Shown: piece after piece, positions 9,573 to 17,395 of the stretch
Numbering within the stretch: position 1 is the stretch's first letter
How the letters are laid out: every line of letters begins with the position of its first letter
Source of the DNA: CAZAQK01 sp964535825
GTDB lineage: Bacteria; Pseudomonadota; Alphaproteobacteria; Rickettsiales; SXRF01
Assembly (NCBI GenBank): GCA_964535825.1
Contig: CAZHUC010000003.1
Span: forward strand, 62,001-126,000
Direction: 5' to 3'
Length of the DNA stretch: 64,000 nucleotides
Made by a program: the position numbers and the translations under genes
Notes under the pieces: model-generated
Database searches by the model: none
Told to the model about the DNA's origin: nothing
The model's input: only the letters and a program-made list of their open reading frames with translations

Positions 9573-9608
9573 CTTCCGGAACATGCGTATGCTGCATAGC
9601 CTGCAGAT
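9573..9608 (+). promoter_or_regulatory. Conserved upstream element of MuF-toxin copy 1 (shared with copy 2)
   Basis: CTTCCGG at 9573 and CTGCATAGC at 9592 recur at exactly the same distances (36 and 19 bases) before the ATG of the second copy at 12449. There is no Shine-Dalgarno sequence in either. CATAGC ending 8 bases before the ATG would fit a -10 element of a nearly leaderless transcript. The promoter reading is inferred; the conservation is seen directly. Confidence 0.5.
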
Positions 9609-10350
9609 ATGCCATGTCACTCGCTGTGCCTTTCCATACTTGAACTGGGGCTTAAGAACCAGCTGCTCATTACGCGCTGCCTCGACATGGGGCTTGCTGA
9701 GCAGGCCAATATGCTGCGACATATCGACGAACAGTTGATATGTCAGATCAAGGCGGGCGAAAGCCTTTCCGAAGAAAAACAACGCGCGCAGGGCTTCACC
9801 CACTACATCTGGCGCACGCAAGCCGACGACAAAGTGCGCCCTTCGCACGCCGCCAATGACGGGCAGGTTTTCGCATGGGATGACCCATCACCCACAGGCC
9901 ACCCGGGTGAAGAGTTCGGCTGCCGCTGCTGGGCTCAGCCACTGGATGCTGCAAATCCTGCATATCCGCTGGAAACAATAGTCGGGCGGGCTGGCCAGCG
10001 GCGCAGGACGTGCCGTACTACGCGAGATATTGAGGCGTATCGGCAGGCCGGGACAGGTAGATGAAACAGGTACTGAACCTGCTCAAATCAAACCTAGCGA
10101 TTTGAATGATCAACAAAAGATAAATTTGGAACGTTTTGAAAAGAAACTTCCTAAAGCGGCTGGACCAACTACAATCAGAAATGGCCCAAATGGACAGAAA
10201 GTTTTTCAGGCAGATGTTCCTGCAGAAAATATTCCGGGTTCATATGCGCGCTATGAAAAAACTATAGATGAAGCTGGAAATACTATAAGTTACACTAAAA
10301 CTACTTATGTACCTGATGGGAGCATAATACATATTAAAACAAAATTTTAA
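9609..10350 (+). pseudogene. MuF-domain polymorphic toxin, copy 1, split by a frameshift
   Basis: Frame 1 (9609-10064) encodes a helical N-terminus and then a Phage_Mu_F-like core: YIWRTQADDKVRPSHAANDG, WDDPSPTGHPGE and FGCRCWAQP. It runs parallel to the intact copy at 12449 until about residue 126. Removing one base near 9987 (GTCGGGCGGGCTGGCC, extra C) restores GGLASGAGRAVLREILRRIGR, matching GGLGTRAGHAILREILRRIGR of copy 2. The frame then continues to the stop at 10350. The restored C-terminus (10030 on) is AT-rich and ends with SYARYEKTIDEAG, TKTTYVPDGSIIHIKTKF, a pattern I associate with C-terminal domains of bacterial polymorphic toxins; its activity is unknown. MuF-linked toxins are known from temperate phages, but no other phage gene is present here. 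Inactivation, sequencing error or frameshift-regulated expression are all possible. Confidence 0.75.
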
Positions 10351-10358
10351 TTACTCAT

Positions 10359-10700
10359 ATGTCTCAGCGAAGAAAAATTTTAGAACAATTAATAACGTTT
10401 GCAATGCCGATAAATGAAGCAATTTCGGCACTAAGCGATATTAATTGGGATTCAGACACAATTGAGGCAGAACTGACACGCGCCGATATTAGAAAATTAC
10501 TTAATCGCTATATCAATAATGAAATTACAGAATCTGATGTTGAATCATGGGCAAATGCTATTGAATGCAGAGAAGATATCGGTTTTGAGACAGGACAAGA
10601 AGAGCTTATTAAAACTATTATATTTGAACTGGCTAATCCGCTGTTAACAAAAAACTTAACCTTAGAAACCGCAACAACCCTAAACTTGCGATTGCTTTGA
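10359..10700 (+). CDS. Putative immunity protein for MuF-toxin copy 1
   Basis: A 113-residue acidic, helical, AT-rich ORF starting 8 bases after the toxin-like ORF. The small size, immediate downstream position and base composition are those of immunity genes paired with polymorphic toxins. I recognise no family. No signal peptide or membrane segment is visible, so it would act in the cytoplasm. The function is inferred from context only. Confidence 0.6.
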   Translation: MSQRRKILEQLITFAMPINEAISALSDINWDSDTIEAELTRADIRKLLNRYINNEITESDVESWANAIECREDIGFETGQEELIKTIIFELANPLLTKNLTLETATTLNLRLL

Positions 10701-10722
10701 AATATTTAAACTTCGAATCTCT

Positions 10723-10839
10723 ATGGGACATAACAATCAAACAAATGGTGTCTTCGATATCGAGAAAGAAAGCCGCTCATATGCTCTTGGAATTGCTGCA
10801 GAAGAAATTCTGGTAAGGCGTTCTATGGAACAGCTTTGA
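10723..10839 (+). pseudogene. Short orphan ORF in the immunity-like array (38 aa)
   Basis: ATG 10723 to TGA 10837 reads as 38 residues ending YALGIAAEEILVRRSMEQL, an amphipathic helix that looks like the C-terminal tail of a larger protein. It lies between two immunity-like ORFs and overlaps neither. Most simply a remnant of a displaced immunity or toxin gene; a small expressed peptide cannot be excluded. Confidence 0.3.
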
Positions 10840-10844
10840 TAAAG

Positions 10845-11108
10845 ATGAGCATCTCATTTTCAGACGTAGATAATGCGTTTAGACGAGAAGATATTGAAGG
10901 ATTGCTTGAGTTAGGAGCACCTCAGGATGAATATTCTCGTGTGGCATAGGTTATAACGAATGTTTTGCTAAGTAGTAATACAGCAGAAAATATTATATGT
11001 ATTATGAAAGTAATTTGGATGGAGCAATTTAGTCTTGCCACCGAAGATATGATCATGCGATTACCTGCTTTGCAGCGGGTTGCACAACAGATTACAGGCG
11101 ATTACTAA
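10845..11108 (+). pseudogene. Immunity-like gene broken by an in-frame TAG
   Basis: ATG 10845 opens an AT-rich frame (MSISFSDVDNAFRREDIEGL...) that meets TAG at 10947-10949. It then continues in the same frame for 52 codons to TAA 11106 with protein-like sequence (IIC..IWMEQFSLATEDMIMRLPALQRVAQQI). Read through, the product would be about 87 residues, the size of a small immunity protein. The segment is too broken for ordinary ORF calling. It ends a few bases before the convergent purT gene. Interpreted as a decayed second or third immunity gene behind toxin copy 1. Confidence 0.5.
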
Positions 11109-11112
11109 TACC

Positions 11113-12339
11113 CTACAGCCTAACCGTAATCGCTTCTGAAACAGCGCGGGCTTTGCGGCGGGCATCTTCGACAGAATCACCCTTGGCCAGACCAACCCCC
11201 ATGCGGCGCTTACCGCTGACTTCCGGTTTGCCGAATAAACGAAGCGTGGTGTCTGGCTCTGCCAGTGCCTGCTCAAAACCGGAAAATGATACTTTATCCG
11301 ATTTTCCTTCCACCAATATCACACTGGAGGCACAAAAGCCGTGCTGGCGGATATTTGGAATGGGTAGGCCAAGAATTGCACGCGCATGCAGTGCAAATTC
11401 CGAAAGATCCTGAGAAACAAGTGTTACAAGGCCAGTATCATGCGGACGCGGGGAAACCTCGCTGAATATCACCTCATCACCTTTGATGAACAGCTCAACA
11501 CCAAAGATGCCGTAACCTCCCAGCGCATCGGTGATCTTCTTTGCCATCTGCTCGGCATTTCCGGCGGCTGCTTTACTCATCGGGTGAGGCTGCCATGATT
11601 CCTGATAATCACCATCTTCCTGCCGGTGGCCGATGGGCGCACAGAAACTCGTGCCGTTCTTATGGCGCACGGTAAGCAGTGTGATCTCGTAATCAAAATC
11701 GATGAAGCCTTCCACAATAACAGAGCTGCCACCGGTGCGTGACTGCTCGCAGGCGATGCGCCATGCCTTATCAATATCCGCCTCAGAGCGAATGACGCTC
11801 TGGCCCTTGCCAGAGGAACTCATGATGGGTTTAACTACGCATGGAATGCCAATATCTTCCACTGCCTTCTTGAATGTCTCCGGCGTATTGGCAAAACGAT
11901 ACGGCGAGGTTGTAAGACCAAGCTCCTCCGCAGCAAGGCGGCGGATGCCTTCGCGGTTCATGGTAAGCTGGGTGGCGCGTGCATTGGGAATAACGGTGAA
12001 TCCTTCCTGTTCCAGCTCACGCAGCGTATCGGTGGCGATGGCCTCTATTTCCGGCACAATGAGGTCTGGCTTTTCCAGCTCGATGATGCGGCGCAGCTCC
12101 CTGCCATCCAGCATGGAAAGCACATAAGAGCGGTGCGCCACCTGCATGGCTGGGGCATTTTCATAACGATCGAGTGCGATGACCTCAACGCCTAGCCCCT
12201 GCAACGCCATAGCCACTTCCTTGCCCAACTCACCCGAACCACACAGCAGCACTTTCTTCGCCGTGGCGGATAACGGCGTGCCGATAGATGTTTCTGTCAT
12301 ATCACTGTCTAGCTCCACGCGCTTTTGTGCCTGTGCCAT
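11113..12339 (-). CDS. purT: Phosphoribosylglycinamide formyltransferase 2 (formate-dependent)
   Basis: Catalyses the third step of purine synthesis, GAR + formate + ATP to FGAR, in the cytoplasm. The ATP-grasp enzyme (408 residues) aligns by eye with E. coli PurT throughout: GSGELGKEVAMALQGLGVEV, EIEAIATDTL, LTMNREGIRRLAAEEL, MSSSGKGQS, APIGHRQEDGDYQESWQP and FSEVSPRPHDTGLVTL. Its start at 12339 is set by AAGGAGTGACG in front of the ATG; compared with E. coli this gives about a dozen extra N-terminal residues. It can use formate, which the window's HutG would release. It sits alone between the two MuF-toxin modules, reading opposite to both. Confidence 0.97.
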   Translation of the reverse strand: MAQAQKRVELDSDMTETSIGTPLSATAKKVLLCGSGELGKEVAMALQGLGVEVIALDRYENAPAMQVAHRSYVLSMLDGRELRRIIELEKPDLIVPEIEAIATDTLRELEQEGFTVIPNARATQLTMNREGIRRLAAEELGLTTSPYRFANTPETFKKAVEDIGIPCVVKPIMSSSGKGQSVIRSEADIDKAWRIACEQSRTGGSSVIVEGFIDFDYEITLLTVRHKNGTSFCAPIGHRQEDGDYQESWQPHPMSKAAAGNAEQMAKKITDALGGYGIFGVELFIKGDEVIFSEVSPRPHDTGLVTLVSQDLSEFALHARAILGLPIPNIRQHGFCASSVILVEGKSDKVSFSGFEQALAEPDTTLRLFGKPEVSGKRRMGVGLAKGDSVEDARRKARAVSEAITVRL

Positions 12340-12412
12340 ACGTCACTCCTTCATGCAACATGATGATCATTTATATCGCTGCCTGAATACGCAGGCTACC
12401 TGAATTTTATCA

Positions 12413-12448
12413 CTTCCGGGACGCATTCTTCCTGCATAGCGTAGGCGC
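12413..12448 (+). promoter_or_regulatory. Conserved upstream element of MuF-toxin copy 2
   Basis: CTTCCGG at 12413 and CTGCATAGC at 12432 have the same sequence and spacing to the ATG as the element before copy 1. The intervening bases differ, so the two short blocks look selected rather than only inherited. No clear Shine-Dalgarno is present. Possible promoter of a near-leaderless mRNA. Confidence 0.5.
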
Positions 12449-13222
12449 ATGTATCCATATGTCTTATCACATGATTGCCTGACCATTGTTGAGCTGGCAC
12501 TAAAGAATCAAGCACTCATTGCCCGCAGCCTTGACTTCGGATTACTCGGCCATGCAAGGGAACTCCGGCGATTAGACGACAAACTACTGCGAGCACTTAG
12601 GCAGGGAGAACATCTCACGGAAGAAGAACAGCGCGCGCAGGGATTTACCCACTATATCTGGCATACGACAGGTGATGATAAGGTGCGTCCTGCACATGCG
12701 GCTAATGACGGTAAGATATTTTCATGGGATGACCCGCCATCCACTGGCCATCCGGGTGAAGATTATGGCTGCCGCTGCTGGGCACAACCATTTGATGGTA
12801 TAGAACCGGTATATCCGCTTGAAACCATCATTGGCGGGCTTGGCACACGCGCAGGCCACGCGATCTTGCGGGAGATATTAAGGCGAATTGGAAGATCTGA
12901 GAATGTAGAGGATGATATAAATAATGCACCAGAGGTACTAACTACAGAAAATACTGAAACTACTGTAGATAAAATTGCTAATGGCCATGCTTATGATAAA
13001 CATAGTCATGAATTTCCTGAAATACGTACCCGCGAAGATTTTAAGAAGCATATTGAGGATGTAATTAACAACCCTGATGCCGTAAAACCCCTTGAAAGAG
13101 GAAGAACTGCATATTGGGATAATGAAACGGGCACTGTCGTGATTGAGAGTCCAAATGATCCAGATGGTGGTACAGCATTTAGACCTGAAAATGGCAAGTC
13201 GTACTTCGATATTCTAAAATAA
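12449..13222 (+). CDS. MuF-domain polymorphic toxin, copy 2, intact
   Basis: A 257-residue protein with no signal peptide or membrane segment. Residues 1-60 are helical, and residues 61-135 form a Phage_Mu_F-like core (HYIWHTTGDDKVRPAHAANDG, then GCRCWAQPF with two Cys). Residues 136-150 are a basic helix shared with copy 1, followed by an Asn/Thr/Glu-rich linker. A separate C-terminal domain from about 175 contains HAYDKHSHEF, FKKHIEDVINNP, GRTAYWDNETGTVVI and GGTAFRPENGKSYFDIL. The conserved-looking His180, His185, His187, Arg219 and the GGTAF segment would suit a small nuclease of the kind found at polymorphic-toxin C-termini; this is inference. GC falls at the domain border, suggesting the tip was exchanged. 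A paired small ORF follows 14 bases downstream. Confidence 0.8.
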   Translation: MYPYVLSHDCLTIVELALKNQALIARSLDFGLLGHARELRRLDDKLLRALRQGEHLTEEEQRAQGFTHYIWHTTGDDKVRPAHAANDGKIFSWDDPPSTGHPGEDYGCRCWAQPFDGIEPVYPLETIIGGLGTRAGHAILREILRRIGRSENVEDDINNAPEVLTTENTETTVDKIANGHAYDKHSHEFPEIRTREDFKKHIEDVINNPDAVKPLERGRTAYWDNETGTVVIESPNDPDGGTAFRPENGKSYFDILK

Positions 13223-13236
13223 CGGAGAGTAGTTAT

Positions 13237-13611
13237 ATGAACATTCTTGAACAAGCTGGCGGCACAAAAACACTACAATTTTCCCACGATGAGTTCGGAA
13301 TACTGCGCGGCTGTGCCATCCATATTTTGCAAGAATTTGCAATGGGCAAAGAGTACAATCTTGTTGCCGAAACTGGTTGGAAATTAGAAAAAGCTAAGAT
13401 TTTTGCAGAAAAAATTCAATTAACTGCCGATACATCAACTGATTCTACAATTATATACAAATTGCAAAATACAGAAATTTTATATCTGATAAAAATTATT
13501 GATGATTCGACAAAGCATATTGATTGGGAGTTTCAAATCTTGACAGGATATACACTAGAAGAAGCAAGAAAATTACTTGATGATATGAAGAATATTTTGC
13601 TTCAAATGTAA
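13237..13611 (+). CDS. Putative immunity protein for MuF-toxin copy 2
   Basis: A 124-residue soluble protein encoded directly after the intact toxin, with GGAGAG ahead of its ATG. It is AT-rich like the toxin tip and unlike flanking genes. It shows no recognisable family and no similarity to the putative immunity protein of copy 1, as expected when toxin tips differ. It ends five bases before the convergent dehydrogenase gene. The role rests on context. Confidence 0.6.
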   Translation: MNILEQAGGTKTLQFSHDEFGILRGCAIHILQEFAMGKEYNLVAETGWKLEKAKIFAEKIQLTADTSTDSTIIYKLQNTEILYLIKIIDDSTKHIDWEFQILTGYTLEEARKLLDDMKNILLQM

Positions 13612-13616
13612 GGCAG

Positions 13617-15224
13617 TTATATATTTGCTGCCAAGCTCTTTGCCACAGCCTCGGCGACCTTGATGCCGTCCACGCCTGCCGATAAAATGCCACCCGCATA
13701 GCCAGCGCCTTCGCCGGCGGGGAAGAGTCCTTTGGTGTTGATGCTCTGGAGATCGTCGCTGCGCTTGATACGGATAGGTGACGATGTGCGGGTTTCCACG
13801 CCGGTCAGCACGGCGTCATGCATGTCGAAGCCGCGAATGTTGCGGCCGAACGATGTGAGTGCTTCGCGTATCGCAAATATCGCGTAGTCCGGCAGGCAGG
13901 TGGAAAGATCGGTAGGGGTCACACCCGGTTTATATGAAGGCATCACGCTGCCAAGCGATGTGCTGGCTTTACCCGCAATAAAATCACCCACCAGTTGCGC
14001 CGGTGCGGCGTAGCTGCTGCCACCGGCGATGAAGGCAACCGATTCCCATTTCCTCTGGAAGGCGACACCTGCCAGTGGTCCATCCGGATAATCCACCTCT
14101 GGGGTGATACCCACTACGATTCCCGCATTGGCATTGCGCTCAGCGCGGGAATACTGGCTCATGCCGTTGGTTACCACACGGTTCTCTTCGGAGGTTGCAG
14201 CCACCACTGTGCCGCCCGGGCACATGCAGAAACTATATACATCGCGCCCATTGGTGGCGTGGTGCACCAGCTTATAATCGGCAGCGCCCAGGATCGGATG
14301 TCCGGCAGCATCACCAAAACGCGCCACATCGATCAGTGATTGCGGGTGTTCGATACGGAAGCCTAGCGAGAACGGCTTTGCTTCCACATACACACCGCGG
14401 TCATAGAGCATCTGGAACGTATCGCGCGAGCTATGGCCAACAGCAAGCACCACATGGGTTGCTGCAATATGTTCACCACTTGCAAGCACCACGCCGCGTA
14501 TCTGGCCATCTTTAATATCAAGATCGCTCATGCGGCTTTGCCAGCGATATTCGCCGCCCAGTGATTCAATAGTGGCGCGCATGTTCTCTACCATCTTCAC
14601 CAGCCGGAATGTGCCGATATGTGGGTGTGCCTCGGTGAGTATCTCCGGTGGTGCTTCGGCCTTTACGAACTCAGTGAGCACTTTGCGCCCCAGATAACGC
14701 GGGTCTTTTATCTGGCTATATAATTTTCCGTCGGAGAATGTGCCAGCGCCGCCTTCGCCGAATTGTACGTTGGATTCCGTATGTAGTTTGGAGCGACGCC
14801 ACAGATCCCACGTATCTTTGGTGCGTTCGCGTACCACTTTGCCGCGCTCTAAGATGATGGGTTTGAAACCCATCTGTGCGAGTATGAGTGCCGCGAATAA
14901 TCCGCACGGGCCAGCACCGATGACAATGGGGCGCGTGGAAAGTTTCTCCGGTGCACGCGCCACAAATTTATATTCCATGTCCGGTGTGGGTTTTACATTA
15001 TTGTCTTTGGCAAAACGTTTGAGTATCGCCGCTTCATCTTTCACTTCCACATCGAGTGTGTAGACCAGCAAGATCGAAGATTTTTTTCGCGCATCATTGC
15101 CGCGCTTGAACACAGTGCAGGAGAGCATATTCTTCGGTGCGATCTTCAGACGCGATGCTGCAGCCTCGGCAATGGCTTCCGGCGGATGATTAAGCGGTAG
15201 TTTGATCTCGGTCAGACGTAGCAT
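13617..15224 (-). CDS. FAD-dependent dehydrogenase (COG2509 type)
   Basis: A 535-residue flavoprotein. After an N-terminal alpha/beta region of about 90 residues comes the dinucleotide fold PIVIGAGPCGLFAALILAQMG, then GEGGAGTFSDGKL, a central HVVLAVGHSSRDTF and the C-terminal LFPAGEGAGYAGGILSAGVDG, all typical of the COG2509 'FAD-dependent dehydrogenase' group. Two Cys in SFCMCPGGTVV may be redox active. The substrate of this widespread family is not established. It stands alone, facing the immunity gene of the toxin island. Confidence 0.85.
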   Translation of the reverse strand: MLRLTEIKLPLNHPPEAIAEAAASRLKIAPKNMLSCTVFKRGNDARKKSSILLVYTLDVEVKDEAAILKRFAKDNNVKPTPDMEYKFVARAPEKLSTRPIVIGAGPCGLFAALILAQMGFKPIILERGKVVRERTKDTWDLWRRSKLHTESNVQFGEGGAGTFSDGKLYSQIKDPRYLGRKVLTEFVKAEAPPEILTEAHPHIGTFRLVKMVENMRATIESLGGEYRWQSRMSDLDIKDGQIRGVVLASGEHIAATHVVLAVGHSSRDTFQMLYDRGVYVEAKPFSLGFRIEHPQSLIDVARFGDAAGHPILGAADYKLVHHATNGRDVYSFCMCPGGTVVAATSEENRVVTNGMSQYSRAERNANAGIVVGITPEVDYPDGPLAGVAFQRKWESVAFIAGGSSYAAPAQLVGDFIAGKASTSLGSVMPSYKPGVTPTDLSTCLPDYAIFAIREALTSFGRNIRGFDMHDAVLTGVETRTSSPIRIKRSDDLQSINTKGLFPAGEGAGYAGGILSAGVDGIKVAEAVAKSLAANI

Positions 15225-15244
15225 GGTGTGGTATTTCTAAAAAC

Positions 15245-15273
15245 AAAGGGGTTCATAAACTATGAACCCCTTT
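15245..15273 (-). terminator. Rho-independent terminator of the HU-like gene
   Basis: A perfect 13-base stem (AAAGGGGTTCATA / TATGAACCCCTTT) with an AAC loop lies 25 bases past the HU-like stop codon. On the minus strand it is followed by TTTGTTTTT. It also protects the start region of the downstream dehydrogenase from readthrough. Confidence 0.85.
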
Positions 15274-15297
15274 ATTGTATCATCAAAAAAGAAAGTA

Positions 15298-15672
15298 CTA
15301 GCGGATAGCAGCAGCTTTCAGTTTTGCCAGCGCGCGAACTTTAACGCGAACAGAAGCTGGCTTTGCAGCAGCTTTCATCATTTCGCCGGTAGCTGGGTTA
15401 CGGATGAGCGTGCCAGCTTTGCGAGCAGGAACTTTGCGCAGCGTAACTTTGAAGAGGCCTGGGAACATGAATTCGCCGTAGCCATTTGGATGTACGCAAC
15501 CGCACATAACGGCTTCGAGAGAACCGAGCACGCCGCTTACCTGTGCGCGTGACAGATCGTTCTGTTCAGCGATCAGGCTAACGAGAGCTGATTTGGTGAG
15601 CTTCTGTTTTACTGGACGTACAACAGGAGCAGATGCGGTAGATTTCTTTTTTGCAGCAGATGATTTTGCCAT
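15298..15672 (-). CDS. HU-like DNA-binding protein with basic tails
   Basis: A histone-like nucleoid protein of 124 residues, longer than canonical HU (about 90). An N-terminal Lys/Ala/Ser tail of about 20 residues precedes the helical body (KQKLTKSALVSLIAEQNDLSRAQV). The beta-arm region follows (GYGEFMFPGLFKVTLRKVPARKAGTLIRNPATGEMMKAAAKPASVRVKVRALAKLK), in which the core RNPATGE tip is retained. The HU motif GxGxF is GYGEF here. The low-complexity basic tails recall alphaproteobacterial HU variants with histone-like extensions. Flanked by its own terminator and a roughly 290-base upstream region, so monocistronic. Confidence 0.88.
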   Translation of the reverse strand: MAKSSAAKKKSTASAPVVRPVKQKLTKSALVSLIAEQNDLSRAQVSGVLGSLEAVMCGCVHPNGYGEFMFPGLFKVTLRKVPARKAGTLIRNPATGEMMKAAAKPASVRVKVRALAKLKAAAIR

Positions 15673-15699
15673 GATAGATTCCCTTCATGAGTTATATTC

Positions 15700-15731
15700 G
15701 CCTGTAAAAAACAGGCTTATGGCGAATATAG
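15700..15731. promoter_or_regulatory. Nested inverted repeats in the HU-like gene's leader
   Basis: GCCTGT/ACAGGC pair around an AAAAA loop, and TATATTCGCC/GGCGAATATA flank them as outer arms. They lie 30-60 bases upstream of the HU-like start codon, within its likely 5' untranslated region or promoter, so they could form an mRNA hairpin or an operator. The rest of this intergenic stretch to 15963 holds another 7-base-arm hairpin (15841-15858) and no ORF. Confidence 0.4.
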
Positions 15732-15916
15732 ACGTAATATATTTGCTTCGTAAAGAGGTAAATTCCAAGGTTTTGCGTATTTTTGCTTTGGGCGGGGTAA
15801 GGGGTAGGTGGTGGTTTTACCAATAAAAGGGTGGTCCGTGTGGTCATTTTTATGACCATCATGAATGATAATCTGAATGTATTCCGGTCATTGTATGTAG
15901 ATAGTGGGATATAAGG

Positions 15917-15937
15917 AAAACCCCTGTATTTGCAGGG
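15917..15937 (-). terminator. Likely terminator of the Y-family polymerase gene
   Basis: CCCTG and CAGGG pair around a six-base loop about 27 bases after the polymerase stop codon. On the minus strand the stem is followed by GTTTTCC. The stem is short, so efficiency is uncertain. Confidence 0.5.
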
Positions 15938-15963
15938 TAATAGCAACAAATAGCCGATCGTGT

Positions 15964-17256
15964 TTATTCGAGGAATTCTTCCATATCCGGAATACGGGTG
16001 AAGGCGATCTTCGTACCGGAAAAACCAGTGCTATGTGAGGGTAGCATACCGATCACAATCGAATCTTTACCGAAACGATGATTGATCTTATCAAGCGCAT
16101 GCGACATCCGTTCGGCCTTGGCCTGTTGTTTCAGGTCTATGTTAGGGAGTTGCGAGAAGAGCTCCGCCTGAATGTCACCTGCCTGTGTAAGATGGTGCAG
16201 GCACATGGATACTTTCTTAATGCGCTGGTTATGCATGCCGGAAGTCAGTTCCTGCCATGCATCATCCAGCAGATGCAGGAAGGTAAGGCTATCCTGCGCG
16301 CGGTAACATTTTCGTTCCGTGGTCAGGCGCGGACCATTCTCGATGCGCACGGAAAGCATGAAGCCTGAGGCATAATAGCCCATGCGGCGCAGGCGGCTGG
16401 CGGCCTTGAGCGTCAGGCGGCGGGCGACATAACGGGCGCGTTCCGGTGCTCGCAGTTCCGGCGACATAACATGGCTGTGGCCGATGGTGCTACGGTGGGT
16501 CTCTTCATCCGGCAGGTCGACGCCGCGCAGCAGATACCACATCTTCTCACCCCACACATTTCCCCAGATGGCGCGCATGCGTTTGGGAGGCAGGGAGAGC
16601 AGGGCTTTCATATCATAGATGCCCGCCATATAGAGCCGGCGCTCCATACTCATGCCGACACCGGGCAGGTCGCGGAGTTTGAGTGTCATCAGGCGGGATA
16701 AGATATCATTGCCAAGCAGTGTCACGAATCCGTCGGGCTTTTGCATATCGGTTGCGACCTTGGCGAGGTAGCGGTTAGGGGCAACGCCGATGGAACATTT
16801 GATATACTCACCCACATTCTTTGCCAGCCCGCGCTTGATAGCGGCGGCGATCTCAGCCGTGCGCGCATGCGATCGCTCATTATCCATTAACTGGCAGGCG
16901 ACTTCATCAATGGAACACACGGAAGCAACAGGGATGTGCCTGTCCACTTCCTCCAATATGCGGTGATGATATTCCACATAGCGTTCGTGGGTGGCAAGCA
17001 CGCAGGCGAGGTCAGGGCATTTCTTTCTGGCTTCATAAATCGGTGTGCCGGTCTTGATACCGAAGGCCTTGGCTTCATAACTGGCGGCGATGGCGCAGGT
17101 GCTATCGGTCGCAACCGGTACGACCGCCACCGGGCGGCCACGCAACTCTGGCCGCAGCTGTTGCTCAACGCTCGCGAAATAGCTGTTGAAGTCAATATAG
17201 AGCCAGCGCAGTTCATGCGTGTGGGCAAGGGGGTTATCTAAGGAGGCAGGGAGCAT
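15964..17256 (-). CDS. Y-family DNA polymerase (DinB/ImuB-like)
   Basis: A translesion polymerase of 430 residues. Catalytic motifs are intact: YIDFNSYFASVEQQ supplies the first metal-binding Asp near residue 22 and SIDEVACQL the Asp-Glu pair. A thumb-type helix-hairpin-helix LRDLPGVGMSMERRLYMAG and a little-finger region follow, with RTSERK-like RLTTERKCYRA. The typical C-terminal beta-clamp peptide is not obvious. It lacks lexA, imuA or dnaE2 neighbours, and no SOS box was recognised upstream. It is more likely an active enzyme than an ImuB-type pseudo-polymerase because the acidic residues are present. Confidence 0.87.
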   Translation of the reverse strand: MLPASLDNPLAHTHELRWLYIDFNSYFASVEQQLRPELRGRPVAVVPVATDSTCAIAASYEAKAFGIKTGTPIYEARKKCPDLACVLATHERYVEYHHRILEEVDRHIPVASVCSIDEVACQLMDNERSHARTAEIAAAIKRGLAKNVGEYIKCSIGVAPNRYLAKVATDMQKPDGFVTLLGNDILSRLMTLKLRDLPGVGMSMERRLYMAGIYDMKALLSLPPKRMRAIWGNVWGEKMWYLLRGVDLPDEETHRSTIGHSHVMSPELRAPERARYVARRLTLKAASRLRRMGYYASGFMLSVRIENGPRLTTERKCYRAQDSLTFLHLLDDAWQELTSGMHNQRIKKVSMCLHHLTQAGDIQAELFSQLPNIDLKQQAKAERMSHALDKINHRFGKDSIVIGMLPSHSTGFSGTKIAFTRIPDMEEFLE

Positions 17257-17334
17257 GTGGCCATAGTGCGCCTTATCGCGAAAAATGTCCAGAATCTGCG
17301 CAATTGGCTGATATATAAATATATTAACTAGCTG

Positions 17335-17363
17335 TAGACAAAAGCGGCGGCTTCTCTTATAAA
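17335..17363 (+). promoter_or_regulatory. Sigma70-like promoter of tRNA-Phe
   Basis: TAGACA (17335-17340) and TATAAA (17358-17363) are separated by 17 bases. This places the start of transcription near 17370, about 26 bases before the mature tRNA. Confidence 0.6.
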
Positions 17364-17395
17364 CCTAACTCCTTAAGCGCATTCCGCCTAGGTGT

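Noticed and set aside
9980..9995. Programmed ribosomal frameshift in MuF-toxin copy 1
   Set aside because: No slippery heptamer plus stimulatory structure is evident at the junction; a simple one-base insertion explains the data better, although regulated slippage is not excluded.
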